Of a stretch of 64,000 nt of DNA, positions 1 to 7,606 are shown piece by piece. How positions within the stretch are numbered: the first letter of the stretch is position 1; each line of letters begins with the position of its first letter. The stretch lies in the NCBI GenBank assembly GCA_045536815.1, contig JAZSOH010000021.1, positions 1 to 64,000 on the forward strand, written 5' to 3'. The translations under genes were made by a program, and so were the position numbers. This DNA is from UMGS1279 sp045536815 (GTDB lineage Bacteria > Bacillota > Clostridia > Oscillospirales > Acutalibacteraceae). Under the pieces are notes generated by a model. The model searched no databases, had not been told where the DNA came from, and saw nothing but the letters and a program-made list of their open reading frames with translations.

Positions 1-180
1 TGGAACAAAGGCGGCGCACAGTTTTCGAATTATATGAGTAACAGAGCTGAAAACGAGGTTGCTTTCACTCTTGAAACAGCATATTTCGGCACCTCCGATA
101 ATACGGTCAGCCCTGATAAGCTTTTACAGCTTGGGCATTGCTTTGCAAAAGCGCTCGGAAAATATATTGAAATCAACTAA
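1..180 (+). CDS. C-terminal end of a possible M14-like zinc carboxypeptidase (partial)
   Basis: The window opens inside a reading frame whose last 59 codons are read in frame 1 and end with TAA at 178-180. The peptide contains the stretch AFTLETAYFG and then an amphipathic helix (LLQLGHCFAKALGKYI). This resembles the end of M14 metallocarboxypeptidases, where the catalytic glutamate lies in a FTxE-like strand, but too little is present to be sure. A strong terminator follows directly. It is probably the host gene next to ppdK before the island arrived, which is inference. Confidence 0.4.
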   Translation, partial: WNKGGAQFSNYMSNRAENEVAFTLETAYFGTSDNTVSPDKLLQLGHCFAKALGKYIEIN

Positions 181-186
181 AGACAA

Positions 187-222
187 AACACCCCGTGTTC
201 ATCGAACACGGGGTGTTATTTG
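187..222 (+). terminator. Rho-independent terminator of the left-edge gene
   Basis: A perfect 14-bp stem (187-200 with 204-217) closes a 3-base loop and is followed by a T-rich run. It starts seven bases after the stop codon of the partial gene. Confidence 0.85.
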
Positions 223-298
223 TTTAATAACTGTATTTCAGCAGGGTTTTGGAGCAATCAGAATGCCCGACCCGCATAAATACCGGACTTTTGAAAGC

Positions 299-352
299 TT
301 ACTTGCTTTCTTTGATAGCAGCCTGTGCTGCTATCAAAGAAAGAGGGAAATA
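299..352 (-). repeat. ppdK-tail repeat, copy 1 (leftmost; perfect palindrome)
   Basis: Read on the minus strand this encodes IAAQAAIKESK-stop, the C-terminal residues of PPDK with different synonymous codons, and the repeat starts 16 bases beyond the stop codon of the 369-1040 gene. Bases 306-322 and 327-343 form a perfect 17-bp inverted repeat around the spacer CTGT. Unlike the other copies it has no terminator hairpin on its far side. It marks the left end of the island. Confidence 0.8.
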
Positions 353-368
353 TAATTCACAATTGACA

Positions 369-1040
369 TCAAACAACTTCGTTCAAAATTGCACACAGAA
401 TAGTTATATCATTCTCTCTATTTTCGTTTTCTTGCTGAGATGCGCGTATACACAAACGCTCTGCTAAATCTTGTGCTTTGCCATCACGGAAAGATGTTAT
501 TTCATCTTTTATCCAGTCGCAACCACCGCTTGTTGCTCCATCGGACATAAGGACAACAACATCACCTAACTTACATTTTACCGTTGTGGTGTCGAAGGAT
601 ATATCGTTTAAAATACCCGCAGGCAAGGAAGTGCTTTCAACTTTTTTTACTTTACCATTCTGCCGTAAAACTGATGGTGCTGCCCCTGCTTTGTAAAATG
701 TGGTAGAGCCAGTAGATAAATCAATATTTGCAATATCTACCGTTGCAAGCGATTCATAAAACGATTTTTCAAGCAATGAAGAATTTAAAATTTTAAGAGG
801 GAGATTGTAGTCAGTTCCTTGTTTTGCATATTGTTTTATCAAATCAACTGCCAATTTGCTTTCATTTGCAGCACGCTCGTCTGTACCCATACCGTCGCTT
901 AAAATCATAATAAAATTCCCATTGTCATCGTAAAAAGAATTATAGGCGTTACTACACAACTCTCCATCTTTGGCACAGTATTGTTCGGAACCAAAATCTA
1001 TAATAAATTTAGTTTTTTTGTTAAGTGCTTTTTTTAACAT
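369..1040 (-). CDS. Stand-alone SpoIIE-type PP2C serine phosphatase domain
   Basis: The 223-residue protein matches the C-terminal phosphatase domain of sporulation protein SpoIIE. It has SDGMGT near residue 50 with the metal-binding Asp-Gly, the block ESLATVDIANIDLSTG, the KAGAAPS motif, SLPAGIL, and a late SDGAT with another metal-ligand Asp. Full SpoIIE is about 800 residues with ten membrane segments; here only the catalytic domain is present, beginning at the domain boundary. The start is supported by GGGAGA seven bases upstream. The gene has its own promoter and a palindrome in its leader, and a ppdK-tail repeat begins 16 bases after its stop. The substrate is unknown: the SpoIIE partner is SpoIIAA, but a captured domain may act on something else. 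Confidence 0.8.
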   Translation of the reverse strand: MLKKALNKKTKFIIDFGSEQYCAKDGELCSNAYNSFYDDNGNFIMILSDGMGTDERAANESKLAVDLIKQYAKQGTDYNLPLKILNSSLLEKSFYESLATVDIANIDLSTGSTTFYKAGAAPSVLRQNGKVKKVESTSLPAGILNDISFDTTTVKCKLGDVVVLMSDGATSGGCDWIKDEITSFRDGKAQDLAERLCIRASQQENENRENDITILCAILNEVV

Positions 1041-1085
1041 AAAACAATCTCCCTAAAATATCTATATATTCATTATGCACCCCAC

Positions 1086-1152
1086 CTTGCACTAAATTTG
1101 GTACAAGCTAATGTGTTTATTATATTTTAGCAAAATCTTTTTGGAAATTCAA
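1086..1152 (-). promoter_or_regulatory. Cassette promoter and leader palindrome for the PP2C gene
   Basis: On the minus strand a -35 TTGAAT (1147-1152) and a -10 TAAAAT (1124-1129) are separated by 17 bases. A 22-base near-palindrome with half-site CTTGTACCAAA lies just downstream (1086-1107). The same promoter and palindrome precede the next cassette gene (1267-1857), so it is a shared regulatory cassette rather than chance. Confidence 0.65.
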
Positions 1153-1165
1153 CTATTACACAAAA

Positions 1166-1266
1166 CTCCCCACCTATGCTTAGGTGGGGATTGATTGCTT
1201 TATAAAGTCAGCAATTACTTGCTTTCTTTGATAGCGGCCTGTGGTGCTATCAGCAAAAGTGGGAAT
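1166..1266 (-). repeat. ppdK-tail repeat, copy 2, with terminator
   Basis: On the minus strand this encodes LIAPQAAIKESK-stop (stop at 1215-1217), then the conserved TTGCTGACTTTATAAAGC spacer, then a 9-bp terminator stem (1168-1176 with 1181-1189) followed by TTTT. The conserved edge, CCCACTTTTGC on the minus strand, touches the stop codon of the 1267-1857 gene. Confidence 0.8.
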
Positions 1267-1857
1267 TTATATATCTAATGGTTTACGATTTACACCAACG
1301 AGAATTTGCTCTTTGGCAGGTACCAATTCATCATATTTTTCGCTGAACAAATCATATCCGTTTTCTTCGATGAATTTCATTTCATTTTCATAAACTGGTA
1401 CAAGTAAAATTATATATAATGGTTCCCCTGTTACAGCGGTAAAGCCCATATTGTGCAGTTCGAGAATAAAGCCGTCATAACCCAACACATCTTTTGTGGC
1501 TTTCAAACTTGGGAAAACAACACCTGTTTCGATATCGAAGAAGGTATCATCATATTCTCTCTCTATCAATTTACATGTAATGTTGGAAATTTCATCTAAC
1601 ATTGCTTTTTCGATAGCATAGTCTAAACGGTTGGGTGTAGCAAACGAAAATTCATACCATCCGTTATCTAAATATTTTTTACACACACCTAATGTAATAT
1701 ACTTCACAAAGCCTTCTTCCGTTGCATCACAATACATATCAACAACAACGTGATTAGAAACAAAATCTTTTGCTATTGGCTCACCTATGCAAAACTTGTC
1801 TAAATATTGATTTTTTACCAACATTTCTGTAACTTCGTGCAGTTTTTCTTTTTTCAC
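1267..1857 (-). CDS. Possible suppressor-of-fused (SUFU)-like protein, single-gene cassette
   Basis: I place the start at GTG 1857, which has GGGAGA seven bases upstream, giving 196 residues; an ATG at 1896 exists but has no ribosome site. The length and the late block EPLYIILLVPVYENE followed by an amphipathic helix resemble bacterial SUFU-domain proteins, some of which are immunity proteins of polymorphic toxins. The match is by eye and moderate. There is no signal peptide or membrane segment. It has the same promoter plus palindrome as the PP2C cassette, and its TAA lies within the conserved edge of a ppdK-tail repeat. Confidence 0.55.
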   Translation of the reverse strand: MKKEKLHEVTEMLVKNQYLDKFCIGEPIAKDFVSNHVVVDMYCDATEEGFVKYITLGVCKKYLDNGWYEFSFATPNRLDYAIEKAMLDEISNITCKLIEREYDDTFFDIETGVVFPSLKATKDVLGYDGFILELHNMGFTAVTGEPLYIILLVPVYENEMKFIEENGYDLFSEKYDELVPAKEQILVGVNRKPLDI

Positions 1858-1900
1858 AAATATCTCTCCCTTATATTGTTTTTTATATTTTAACATTTAT

Positions 1901-1969
1901 CTTGCGCCAAATTTGGTACAAGATATCGAATTTTTATTGTATTTTAGCACTTTTTCTTCCAAAACTCAA
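1901..1969 (-). promoter_or_regulatory. Cassette promoter and leader palindrome, second copy
   Basis: On the minus strand a -35 TTGAGT (1964-1969), 17-base spacer and -10 TAAAAT (1941-1946) precede a 22-base palindrome at 1901-1922. It aligns along its length with 1086-1152, including the AT-rich stretch that runs into the next terminator. Confidence 0.65.
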
Positions 1970-1983
1970 CTATTTTACAAAAA

Positions 1984-2070
1984 ATCCCCACCGATTGCTC
2001 GGTGGGGATTTCGATTCGCTTTATAAAGTCAGCAATTACTTGCTTTCTTTGATAGCAGCCTGTACTGCTT
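1984..2070 (-). repeat. ppdK-tail repeat, copy 3, with terminator
   Basis: On the minus strand this encodes AVQAAIKESK-stop (stop at 2036-2038), the same spacer as copy 2, and an 11-bp terminator stem (1984-1994 with 1999-2009). Upstream of the peptide block the similarity breaks off and an in-frame stop follows, so this is a fragment and not a gene. The 115 bases from 2071 to the deformylase gene hold nothing else I recognise. Confidence 0.75.
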
Positions 2071-2185
2071 GCGCTGAGCCGCACTAACGCCTCAAACCCG
2101 CATGAATAAAGGGCTTTCGGACACAAGGCCATTAAAATCCGGCACTTTCTTATTCTAATTTCTTAAAGTTTTTATAGTGTTTTTA

Positions 2186-2599
2186 TTAAATTAATATTCC
2201 TTCGCAATGGTCGATTTCGTGTTGGATAATTTGCGCGGGCCGACCGGTAAATGTTTTAATGCGAGTTTGAAACTCAACGGTTTGCCACTGAACTTTGATA
2301 GACTTATAACGTTTGCAGGGACGGGGACCGCCGATGAGGGAAAGACAACCTTCCTCAGTATCATAAGGCTCTGATTTTTTGATAATCTCAGGGTTAAACA
2401 TCGTCATATATGTACCTTCGTTATCAAACACAATAATGCGCTTGCGCACACCAATCATATTCGCTGCCATACCAACACAACCATCTTTGTTGGCGATCAA
2501 TGTATCTAACAAATCCTGTGCCACGTGCAAATCTTCTTTTGTCGCCACCTCCGACTTTCCCGCCAGAAATATCGGATCATGTATTACTTCTTTAATCAT
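2186..2599 (-). CDS. def: Peptide deformylase-like protein with an altered motif I
   Basis: Deformylases remove the N-formyl group from nascent proteins using a metal held by one Cys and two His. The 137-residue protein keeps motif II (EGCLSL) and motif III (HEIDH), but motif I reads GMAANMIG where the family normally has GLAAxQ, so the conserved Gln is Met. It is shorter than usual (about 150-190 residues) and ends soon after HEIDH. It is the last gene of the restriction operon, ten bases after the HRDC gene. Whether it deformylates or has another role cannot be told from sequence. Confidence 0.8.
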   Translation of the reverse strand: MIKEVIHDPIFLAGKSEVATKEDLHVAQDLLDTLIANKDGCVGMAANMIGVRKRIIVFDNEGTYMTMFNPEIIKKSEPYDTEEGCLSLIGGPRPCKRYKSIKVQWQTVEFQTRIKTFTGRPAQIIQHEIDHCEGILI

Positions 2600-2608
2600 A
2601 ATTTGCTA

Positions 2609-3025
2609 TTATTTCCCCAAATAATCTTTGATTTCGGCAATAAACACACTTGCATACTGTTTTGTTGTGTATTTACCTACCCCATAAATCTTCAAAAAGT
2701 CTTCGTTGGTTAAAGGCTTTTGCGCTGCCATATGCATTAATGGATAGTTCGGCAGTACCCTAAATGGCATAACACCTTTTTCTTCAGCAATTTTGTTGCG
2801 CACTAGTTTCAGCCGATTATACAAAGCTATATCATATTCATCCGGCTCTTTTTTGTTTGTTTTATGAACTTCTTTATCTTCTTCACAAGCGTTAAGAATT
2901 GCATAAAATGCTCTAACCACTTCACCTTTGTTACACACGTTATCCGCATCTAACAATTCGCCAGTTGTAGGGTCTATGCCTTCTGCTAAAGCAGATATAA
3001 TTTCTTTTGCTCTATTAATATTCAC
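2609..3025 (-). CDS. HRDC-domain protein
   Basis: The 138-residue protein starts at GTG 3025 with GAAGGTG upstream, and overlaps the end of the methyltransferase gene by 11 bases. Residues about 65-138 (YNRLKLVRNKIAEE, PNYPLMHMA, YGVGKYTTKQYA) form an HRDC domain, the helical nucleic-acid-binding unit of RecQ helicases and RNase D. The N-terminal part (RAKEIISALAEGIDPTTGE) is a motif often found in front of such domains in Clostridia. No helicase or nuclease domain is present, so it is likely an accessory nucleic-acid binder of the restriction operon. Confidence 0.75.
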   Translation of the reverse strand: MNINRAKEIISALAEGIDPTTGELLDADNVCNKGEVVRAFYAILNACEEDKEVHKTNKKEPDEYDIALYNRLKLVRNKIAEEKGVMPFRVLPNYPLMHMAAQKPLTNEDFLKIYGVGKYTTKQYASVFIAEIKDYLGK

Positions 3026-3962
3026 TTTTTATCACCTTCATAATATTTTCGGCTATTCTTCTAATCACCGGCACAACCACACTATTCCCACATTGTTTAT
3101 ATGCGCTATTTAATGGAATCTTTGGAAATCGGTAGTCCTTAGGAAAACCTTGTAAAGCCAAACATTCATATGGTGTTATCTTTCGTATTCCATAATTATC
3201 AACAACTATAGGAACTCTATCTGGATATGTTCCCATGTTTGCAGTGAGTGTGGGGCATATGTAATATCGCTTTTTAGAAACGCCTGAATCAAATATCTTA
3301 TATAACGCCGAGCAATCAGTAACAATGGATTTTAAGTCGTCATAATAAAAGCTTGACTCATCATAGTAGTAGCAATCGCTATGTTTTATGGAGCGATCTA
3401 TAATATCATTTAGATTAACGTTGCATTCGATTTTTTCGGGGAAGGCGAAACGTTCACATTTGTTTTCATCTAAAAAAGCAACTATAAATATACGAGAACG
3501 ATGTTGAGGAACGTTACCATACTCAAAAGAATCCATAACCTGATATTTAAAAGCATATCCATAAGGTGCCAATGTGTTATAAACGGTTAAAAAAGATTTT
3601 CCATTATCATGTTCTAATAAGTTGGGCACGTTCTCAAGAAAAATTACACTTGGCTTTTTATCTTCTACAACTCTAGCAATTTGAAAGAATAAATCCCCAC
3701 GTGGGTCGCTAAAACCTTTTTGCTTTCCTGCTATTGAAAAAGGTTGGCAGGGGAAACCTGCAACAAGAACATCAAAGTCAGGGATATCATTAGTATCAAC
3801 ATTGCAAATGTCACATTCTACGAGATGTTTTCTACCAAAATTATGACGATATGTAGTTGCGGCATCTTTATCAAATTCATTTGCCCATACGATATCAAAC
3901 CCGGCTTGTTGAAAGCCGAGGTCGATACCACCTATACCACTAAATAAACTACCTATCTTCAT
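3015..3962 (-). CDS. dcm: DNA (cytosine-5-)-methyltransferase
   Basis: This 315-residue enzyme transfers a methyl group from S-adenosylmethionine to C5 of cytosine. Visible motifs in order are SLFSGIGGIDLGF (motif I, residues 4-16), GFPCQPFS with the catalytic Cys near residue 70 (IV), FLENVPNLL near 112 (VI), VPQHRSRIFIVAF (VIII), and CGNSVVVPVI at the C-terminus (X). The target-recognition region between VIII and IX is short. It overlaps the upstream endonuclease gene by 14 bases, so the two are translationally coupled. It is more ordinary Dcm-like than the two tandem methyltransferases at the start of the same operon. Confidence 0.93.
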   Translation of the reverse strand: MKIGSLFSGIGGIDLGFQQAGFDIVWANEFDKDAATTYRHNFGRKHLVECDICNVDTNDIPDFDVLVAGFPCQPFSIAGKQKGFSDPRGDLFFQIARVVEDKKPSVIFLENVPNLLEHDNGKSFLTVYNTLAPYGYAFKYQVMDSFEYGNVPQHRSRIFIVAFLDENKCERFAFPEKIECNVNLNDIIDRSIKHSDCYYYDESSFYYDDLKSIVTDCSALYKIFDSGVSKKRYYICPTLTANMGTYPDRVPIVVDNYGIRKITPYECLALQGFPKDYRFPKIPLNSAYKQCGNSVVVPVIRRIAENIMKVIKSEY

Positions 3963-5466
3963 TGTCTAAATTTAAGTCCTCTTCGAATAATGTATTGTTT
4001 AAATAACAATTGAATATTTTTTTTGCTGGTAAAAAGACCACTTGTATCGGCGACAATTTCTTATTATCATCGACGGTTATAGATTCCATCATTGGTAACG
4101 TTACAATACCTCTATTATCAACTTTGTCGTTTTCAAATGGAAACAAAAAAGCGTTTGTTGTTTTTTCGATTTGATAATAGTTTATTAATTTTTGATATGC
4201 CAATTGATACAAATATTGTTTTGTAATGGATTCTATGCCGGGTTGTCCTTTCAAATCCTTGTCTTTTTCTAATTGCAAATTATAGTACTTAGCGTCAAAA
4301 ATACGAAATGCATTTTTCGTGGTATCTATTGAAATTAAATCGGGAACAAGCGTATCTTTAGCTTCTTTTGCATTTTTCTTATCCCAACCATATCCTAGCC
4401 ATATCGGCTTTTCTATATATTGGAGCAGTGTTTTGTTTGAATCTTTAATCGAGTTATCAAATAAGTCTTTTATTTTGTGTTCTAATTTGTTTCCAAACGC
4501 AACTTTACAAGCATCTTCCCAAACCAAATTGAAGCTATTAGTTCCGTATAAGCTAAAATTATTATCAACGTACGCTTTTTCTTGTGCAACATACGCATAC
4601 AAAGCTTTTAGTAAAAGCTGTTTTTGTGTATTGAATTGCACATTAAGTTCTTGCTGTATCTTATAAAGAATATAATCGATGTCGCCGAGAGAATCCCACG
4701 ATTCATTTGATAGCTCAACGGTTAAAATATTATCAAATAAACTATCTAACCCGAGCGTTGTTATTTCTTCGCTGCATTTAGTTAAAACAAACTCGTGCAA
4801 CCTTTTTATATAATCATTTTCGTTAGCAATAGTTTTAACTGTAAAATAATTTGGATAAACGGGACCGTCTTCATTCAATATAGCAAAAGTTTCGTTTATA
4901 GTCTTGTCCCATAAAATTTCACCTTCGCCGTTTTCTTCAATTTTAATAATTGAATTGGAGTATATTCCATTTTCAAAATAATCGTTTAATAAATACAAAA
5001 TAATTGCAAGAAAGTTAAACGAAACACCATCGTCATTTGGATTATACATTTTTACAACAGGCTCTTTAGAGTTGCTATATTTTTCTAACACTCTCATTAC
5101 CTGTTTTAAGCATCCTGTAATATACTCGGATTGATGCTCATTCTCTACACTGTCTATAGATATATATTTGGGGTACGCTTTAATCACAATATCTTTGACA
5201 ACTATGAGTCCAACATAAGAAAAGACAAATTTGCACTCTATCGAATCATTGTCAATATCAACAATCACTACATCTTCGTCATTGATTTCGGATAAGTCTT
5301 TTGTAATATTGTTTTTTACTGTTTTAATTATGCCGAATTGTCGCAAGAGTTTAATGATTTCTAGACCTTCTTCTTTTCCTTTTTGAAATAAGTCTATCAA
5401 TTCTTTTTTTGAATAATGCTTGTTCTCTTTTACGAATATAGAAACAAGTTTCTTACGTTCTTCCAT
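3949..5466 (-). CDS. LlaJI/McrC-like restriction endonuclease subunit
   Basis: The 505-residue protein fits the LlaJI-family/McrC-like partner that supplies the nuclease of McrB-type GTP-driven restriction systems. A PD-(D/E)xK site is visible: VPDLI near residue 377 followed by FDAKYY near 394. The N-terminal part has a winged-helix-like region and a mixed beta region typical of McrC adaptors (FSYVGLIVVKDIVIKAYPKY). It begins immediately after the stop of the McrB-like gene with AAAGGA as ribosome site. The two are expected to form the cleavage complex, with the neighbouring methyltransferases protecting host DNA. Confidence 0.82.
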   Translation of the reverse strand: MEERKKLVSIFVKENKHYSKKELIDLFQKGKEEGLEIIKLLRQFGIIKTVKNNITKDLSEINDEDVVIVDIDNDSIECKFVFSYVGLIVVKDIVIKAYPKYISIDSVENEHQSEYITGCLKQVMRVLEKYSNSKEPVVKMYNPNDDGVSFNFLAIILYLLNDYFENGIYSNSIIKIEENGEGEILWDKTINETFAILNEDGPVYPNYFTVKTIANENDYIKRLHEFVLTKCSEEITTLGLDSLFDNILTVELSNESWDSLGDIDYILYKIQQELNVQFNTQKQLLLKALYAYVAQEKAYVDNNFSLYGTNSFNLVWEDACKVAFGNKLEHKIKDLFDNSIKDSNKTLLQYIEKPIWLGYGWDKKNAKEAKDTLVPDLISIDTTKNAFRIFDAKYYNLQLEKDKDLKGQPGIESITKQYLYQLAYQKLINYYQIEKTTNAFLFPFENDKVDNRGIVTLPMMESITVDDNKKLSPIQVVFLPAKKIFNCYLNNTLFEEDLNLDNEDR

Positions 5467-7551
5467 TTAGCTTTCCTTTTGTTTGATATTTATTTCGTAC
5501 AAATTAACAATGTCTTGCGTGAAAATTCTGATTCCATCATTTTTAAAATTTTCACAAATTTGATAATAAGTTTTATCGTTTCCTTTTTCAAAAATGTTTG
5601 GTCTTTTTTGACGAGCTGCATCTTCAAATAGATACATAATCACCTTGTTATTGATTGTTTTAATGATCTCATCATTGTTACCGCTTTTAAACACGTTCTT
5701 GCCAATAAAGAACGGTCCCATCAACTTATCTTCATTTATTCTTGATTTAGTAAGCTGTTGATTGATAGCTTTTCTCAAAGCGTTCCATTTAATTTTTTCG
5801 CCATTAATATTAAATGAAAAGTCTTTAATTTTTTCTTCGTTTTTATTAATATCGAAATACTCAAATTCCCATCTTCTCTTAAAAGCAGTATCCATGGGGA
5901 ATACACCTTGGTCAGCACTATTCATTGAAGCCCAAATAAACATATTATCTGGTATGCGCAATTCATTGAAGGCTTCTTTTGTTGTTTTAAATCCGGCCTT
6001 GCTAAACTCATCAACCAAATACTTTTTAACATCTTCGCTTGGACTAATAAAATATTTGCTTGCATTTAGAAATTTAGAGCTGGCATCACTTTCTCTATCT
6101 AAAAGCTGGAAAACCTCTCCAAAAACAGCAGCCATATTAGCGCGGTTTATTTCTTCTATAAGTAATACATAAGGCTGCTTATTATTTTCGGAATTTGCAC
6201 TGACTAAAGCTTTAGTTAACACCCTTAAAAAAGGCCCGGCAATAAAAGCATATGTAATCTTTTCGGGATTTTGAGGATTGGGAATAGGCTTGTATGTTCC
6301 GAAAAATCCTGAATGAGTATATTCGGGGTGAAAAGTTACTCGCTCATAATCATCACCGGCAAAAGCGGCAACTTGCTTATCTAATTCGTGACTTTTTCCT
6401 GTGCCGGGAGCACCAAAGAAAATACGATTACGACCGGCTTTTATTGTTTCATTATCCGAAATTTTAATTTCATCTATGCAGTTTGTTTTGTATTTAATTT
6501 TAGATATACAAATTGGTTTGTAATTTTCCTGTTCTATCAATTCTTTGTATTTATCAAATAATTCTTTAAGCAAATCATTTGGTTCGCATTCATCAAACAA
6601 AGAAAGAGCAGTTATATCATATTTTTGTTCTTTTAATTTGTAGATTTCCTCTTTTGAAAGTATTTCTTCCTCATATAAGTCTAAGTAGACTGCAACAACT
6701 TCTTTAGTGTTGGAATCGAAAAGAGGTCTAATGTTTATTCCAGAATCTGTTTTGTTTATATAATTCAACTTTGGGATATTGGCAAAAGCGCCGCCGGAAA
6801 AGTTGCAATCCAAGGTGAAATTGCCATAATCTCTCCATTGTAAATAATTTTCTCTAATTGAGGAACCTTCCTTGTAACCTTGACCTGTTGTACGCGCACC
6901 CTCTTCAATACCGTTATTAATATTTAATTGTTTAACAAACCATCCTAAGAGTTTTTTGAATTTTATATAATCATCTTGGCTTGTATTCTCATTTTTAGTA
7001 TCATTATTATCACTGCTCTCTATACACCAATTAATCTCATTAGGCTTTATAAACATAGGATGAAATTCTGGATATACATAGAACTTATCCGCATTCTTTT
7101 CTATTACTATTAAAGTAGCTTCTGAATACAAAATATTTTTAAAATCTCTCCAGCAAGGTTGATTATCAAAATTAAAATACGGTCTATCTCCAGTTAATAT
7201 AAGACGATTTGAAATAATAATATCACCTTGTGCAATTAATTTATCGCACTTTTCTTCGAAATCTTGCATTTCGCCTTTGTAAATTTTTGCATACTTATTT
7301 TTGATTCGTGTGATCATTTGTTGTTTATAAAATTTAAGCTTTGACGCTTTCAAATAAATCGGTTTATTTTGCAGTTCATCTTCGTCACCTAAAAAGTTAT
7401 AAAACAATTTATTTTGATCTTTTGCTTCCGGTGGGCAGTAATTAGTCGTTTCAGAATCACTGTTTGTACTGTTGCTAATTTTATTCTCCTTTATTGCGTC
7501 GCTATCAGCAACTAAAATGTAAAGTTTATTTCCTTCTATATGCATTGCCAT
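5467..7551 (-). CDS. McrB-like AAA+ GTPase subunit of a restriction system
   Basis: The 694-residue protein has an N-terminal DNA-recognition half and a C-terminal McrB-type AAA+ motor. Walker A is FGAPGTGKS near residue 381, Walker B is VLLIEEINRANM near 460, and the sensor block is WASMNSADQGVFPMD near 540 followed by FKRRWEFEYF. McrB proteins hydrolyse GTP to translocate DNA and activate the McrC nuclease. The N-terminal half does not resemble the EcoKMcrB domain and may recognise the site methylated by the operon's own enzymes, as in LlaJI. AGGAGG lies seven bases before ATG 7551. Confidence 0.88.
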   Translation of the reverse strand: MAMHIEGNKLYILVADSDAIKENKISNSTNSDSETTNYCPPEAKDQNKLFYNFLGDEDELQNKPIYLKASKLKFYKQQMITRIKNKYAKIYKGEMQDFEEKCDKLIAQGDIIISNRLILTGDRPYFNFDNQPCWRDFKNILYSEATLIVIEKNADKFYVYPEFHPMFIKPNEINWCIESSDNNDTKNENTSQDDYIKFKKLLGWFVKQLNINNGIEEGARTTGQGYKEGSSIRENYLQWRDYGNFTLDCNFSGGAFANIPKLNYINKTDSGINIRPLFDSNTKEVVAVYLDLYEEEILSKEEIYKLKEQKYDITALSLFDECEPNDLLKELFDKYKELIEQENYKPICISKIKYKTNCIDEIKISDNETIKAGRNRIFFGAPGTGKSHELDKQVAAFAGDDYERVTFHPEYTHSGFFGTYKPIPNPQNPEKITYAFIAGPFLRVLTKALVSANSENNKQPYVLLIEEINRANMAAVFGEVFQLLDRESDASSKFLNASKYFISPSEDVKKYLVDEFSKAGFKTTKEAFNELRIPDNMFIWASMNSADQGVFPMDTAFKRRWEFEYFDINKNEEKIKDFSFNINGEKIKWNALRKAINQQLTKSRINEDKLMGPFFIGKNVFKSGNNDEIIKTINNKVIMYLFEDAARQKRPNIFEKGNDKTYYQICENFKNDGIRIFTQDIVNLYEINIKQKES

Positions 7552-7606
7552 AAATATTCCTCCTAAATAAACTGATAGTTATTTTTGTTCCCGTATTAGC
7601 TATAGT

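Noticed and set aside
249..467. Small plus-strand frame at the left island edge
   Set aside because: It crosses a palindromic repeat and the end of the PP2C gene and has no ribosome site.
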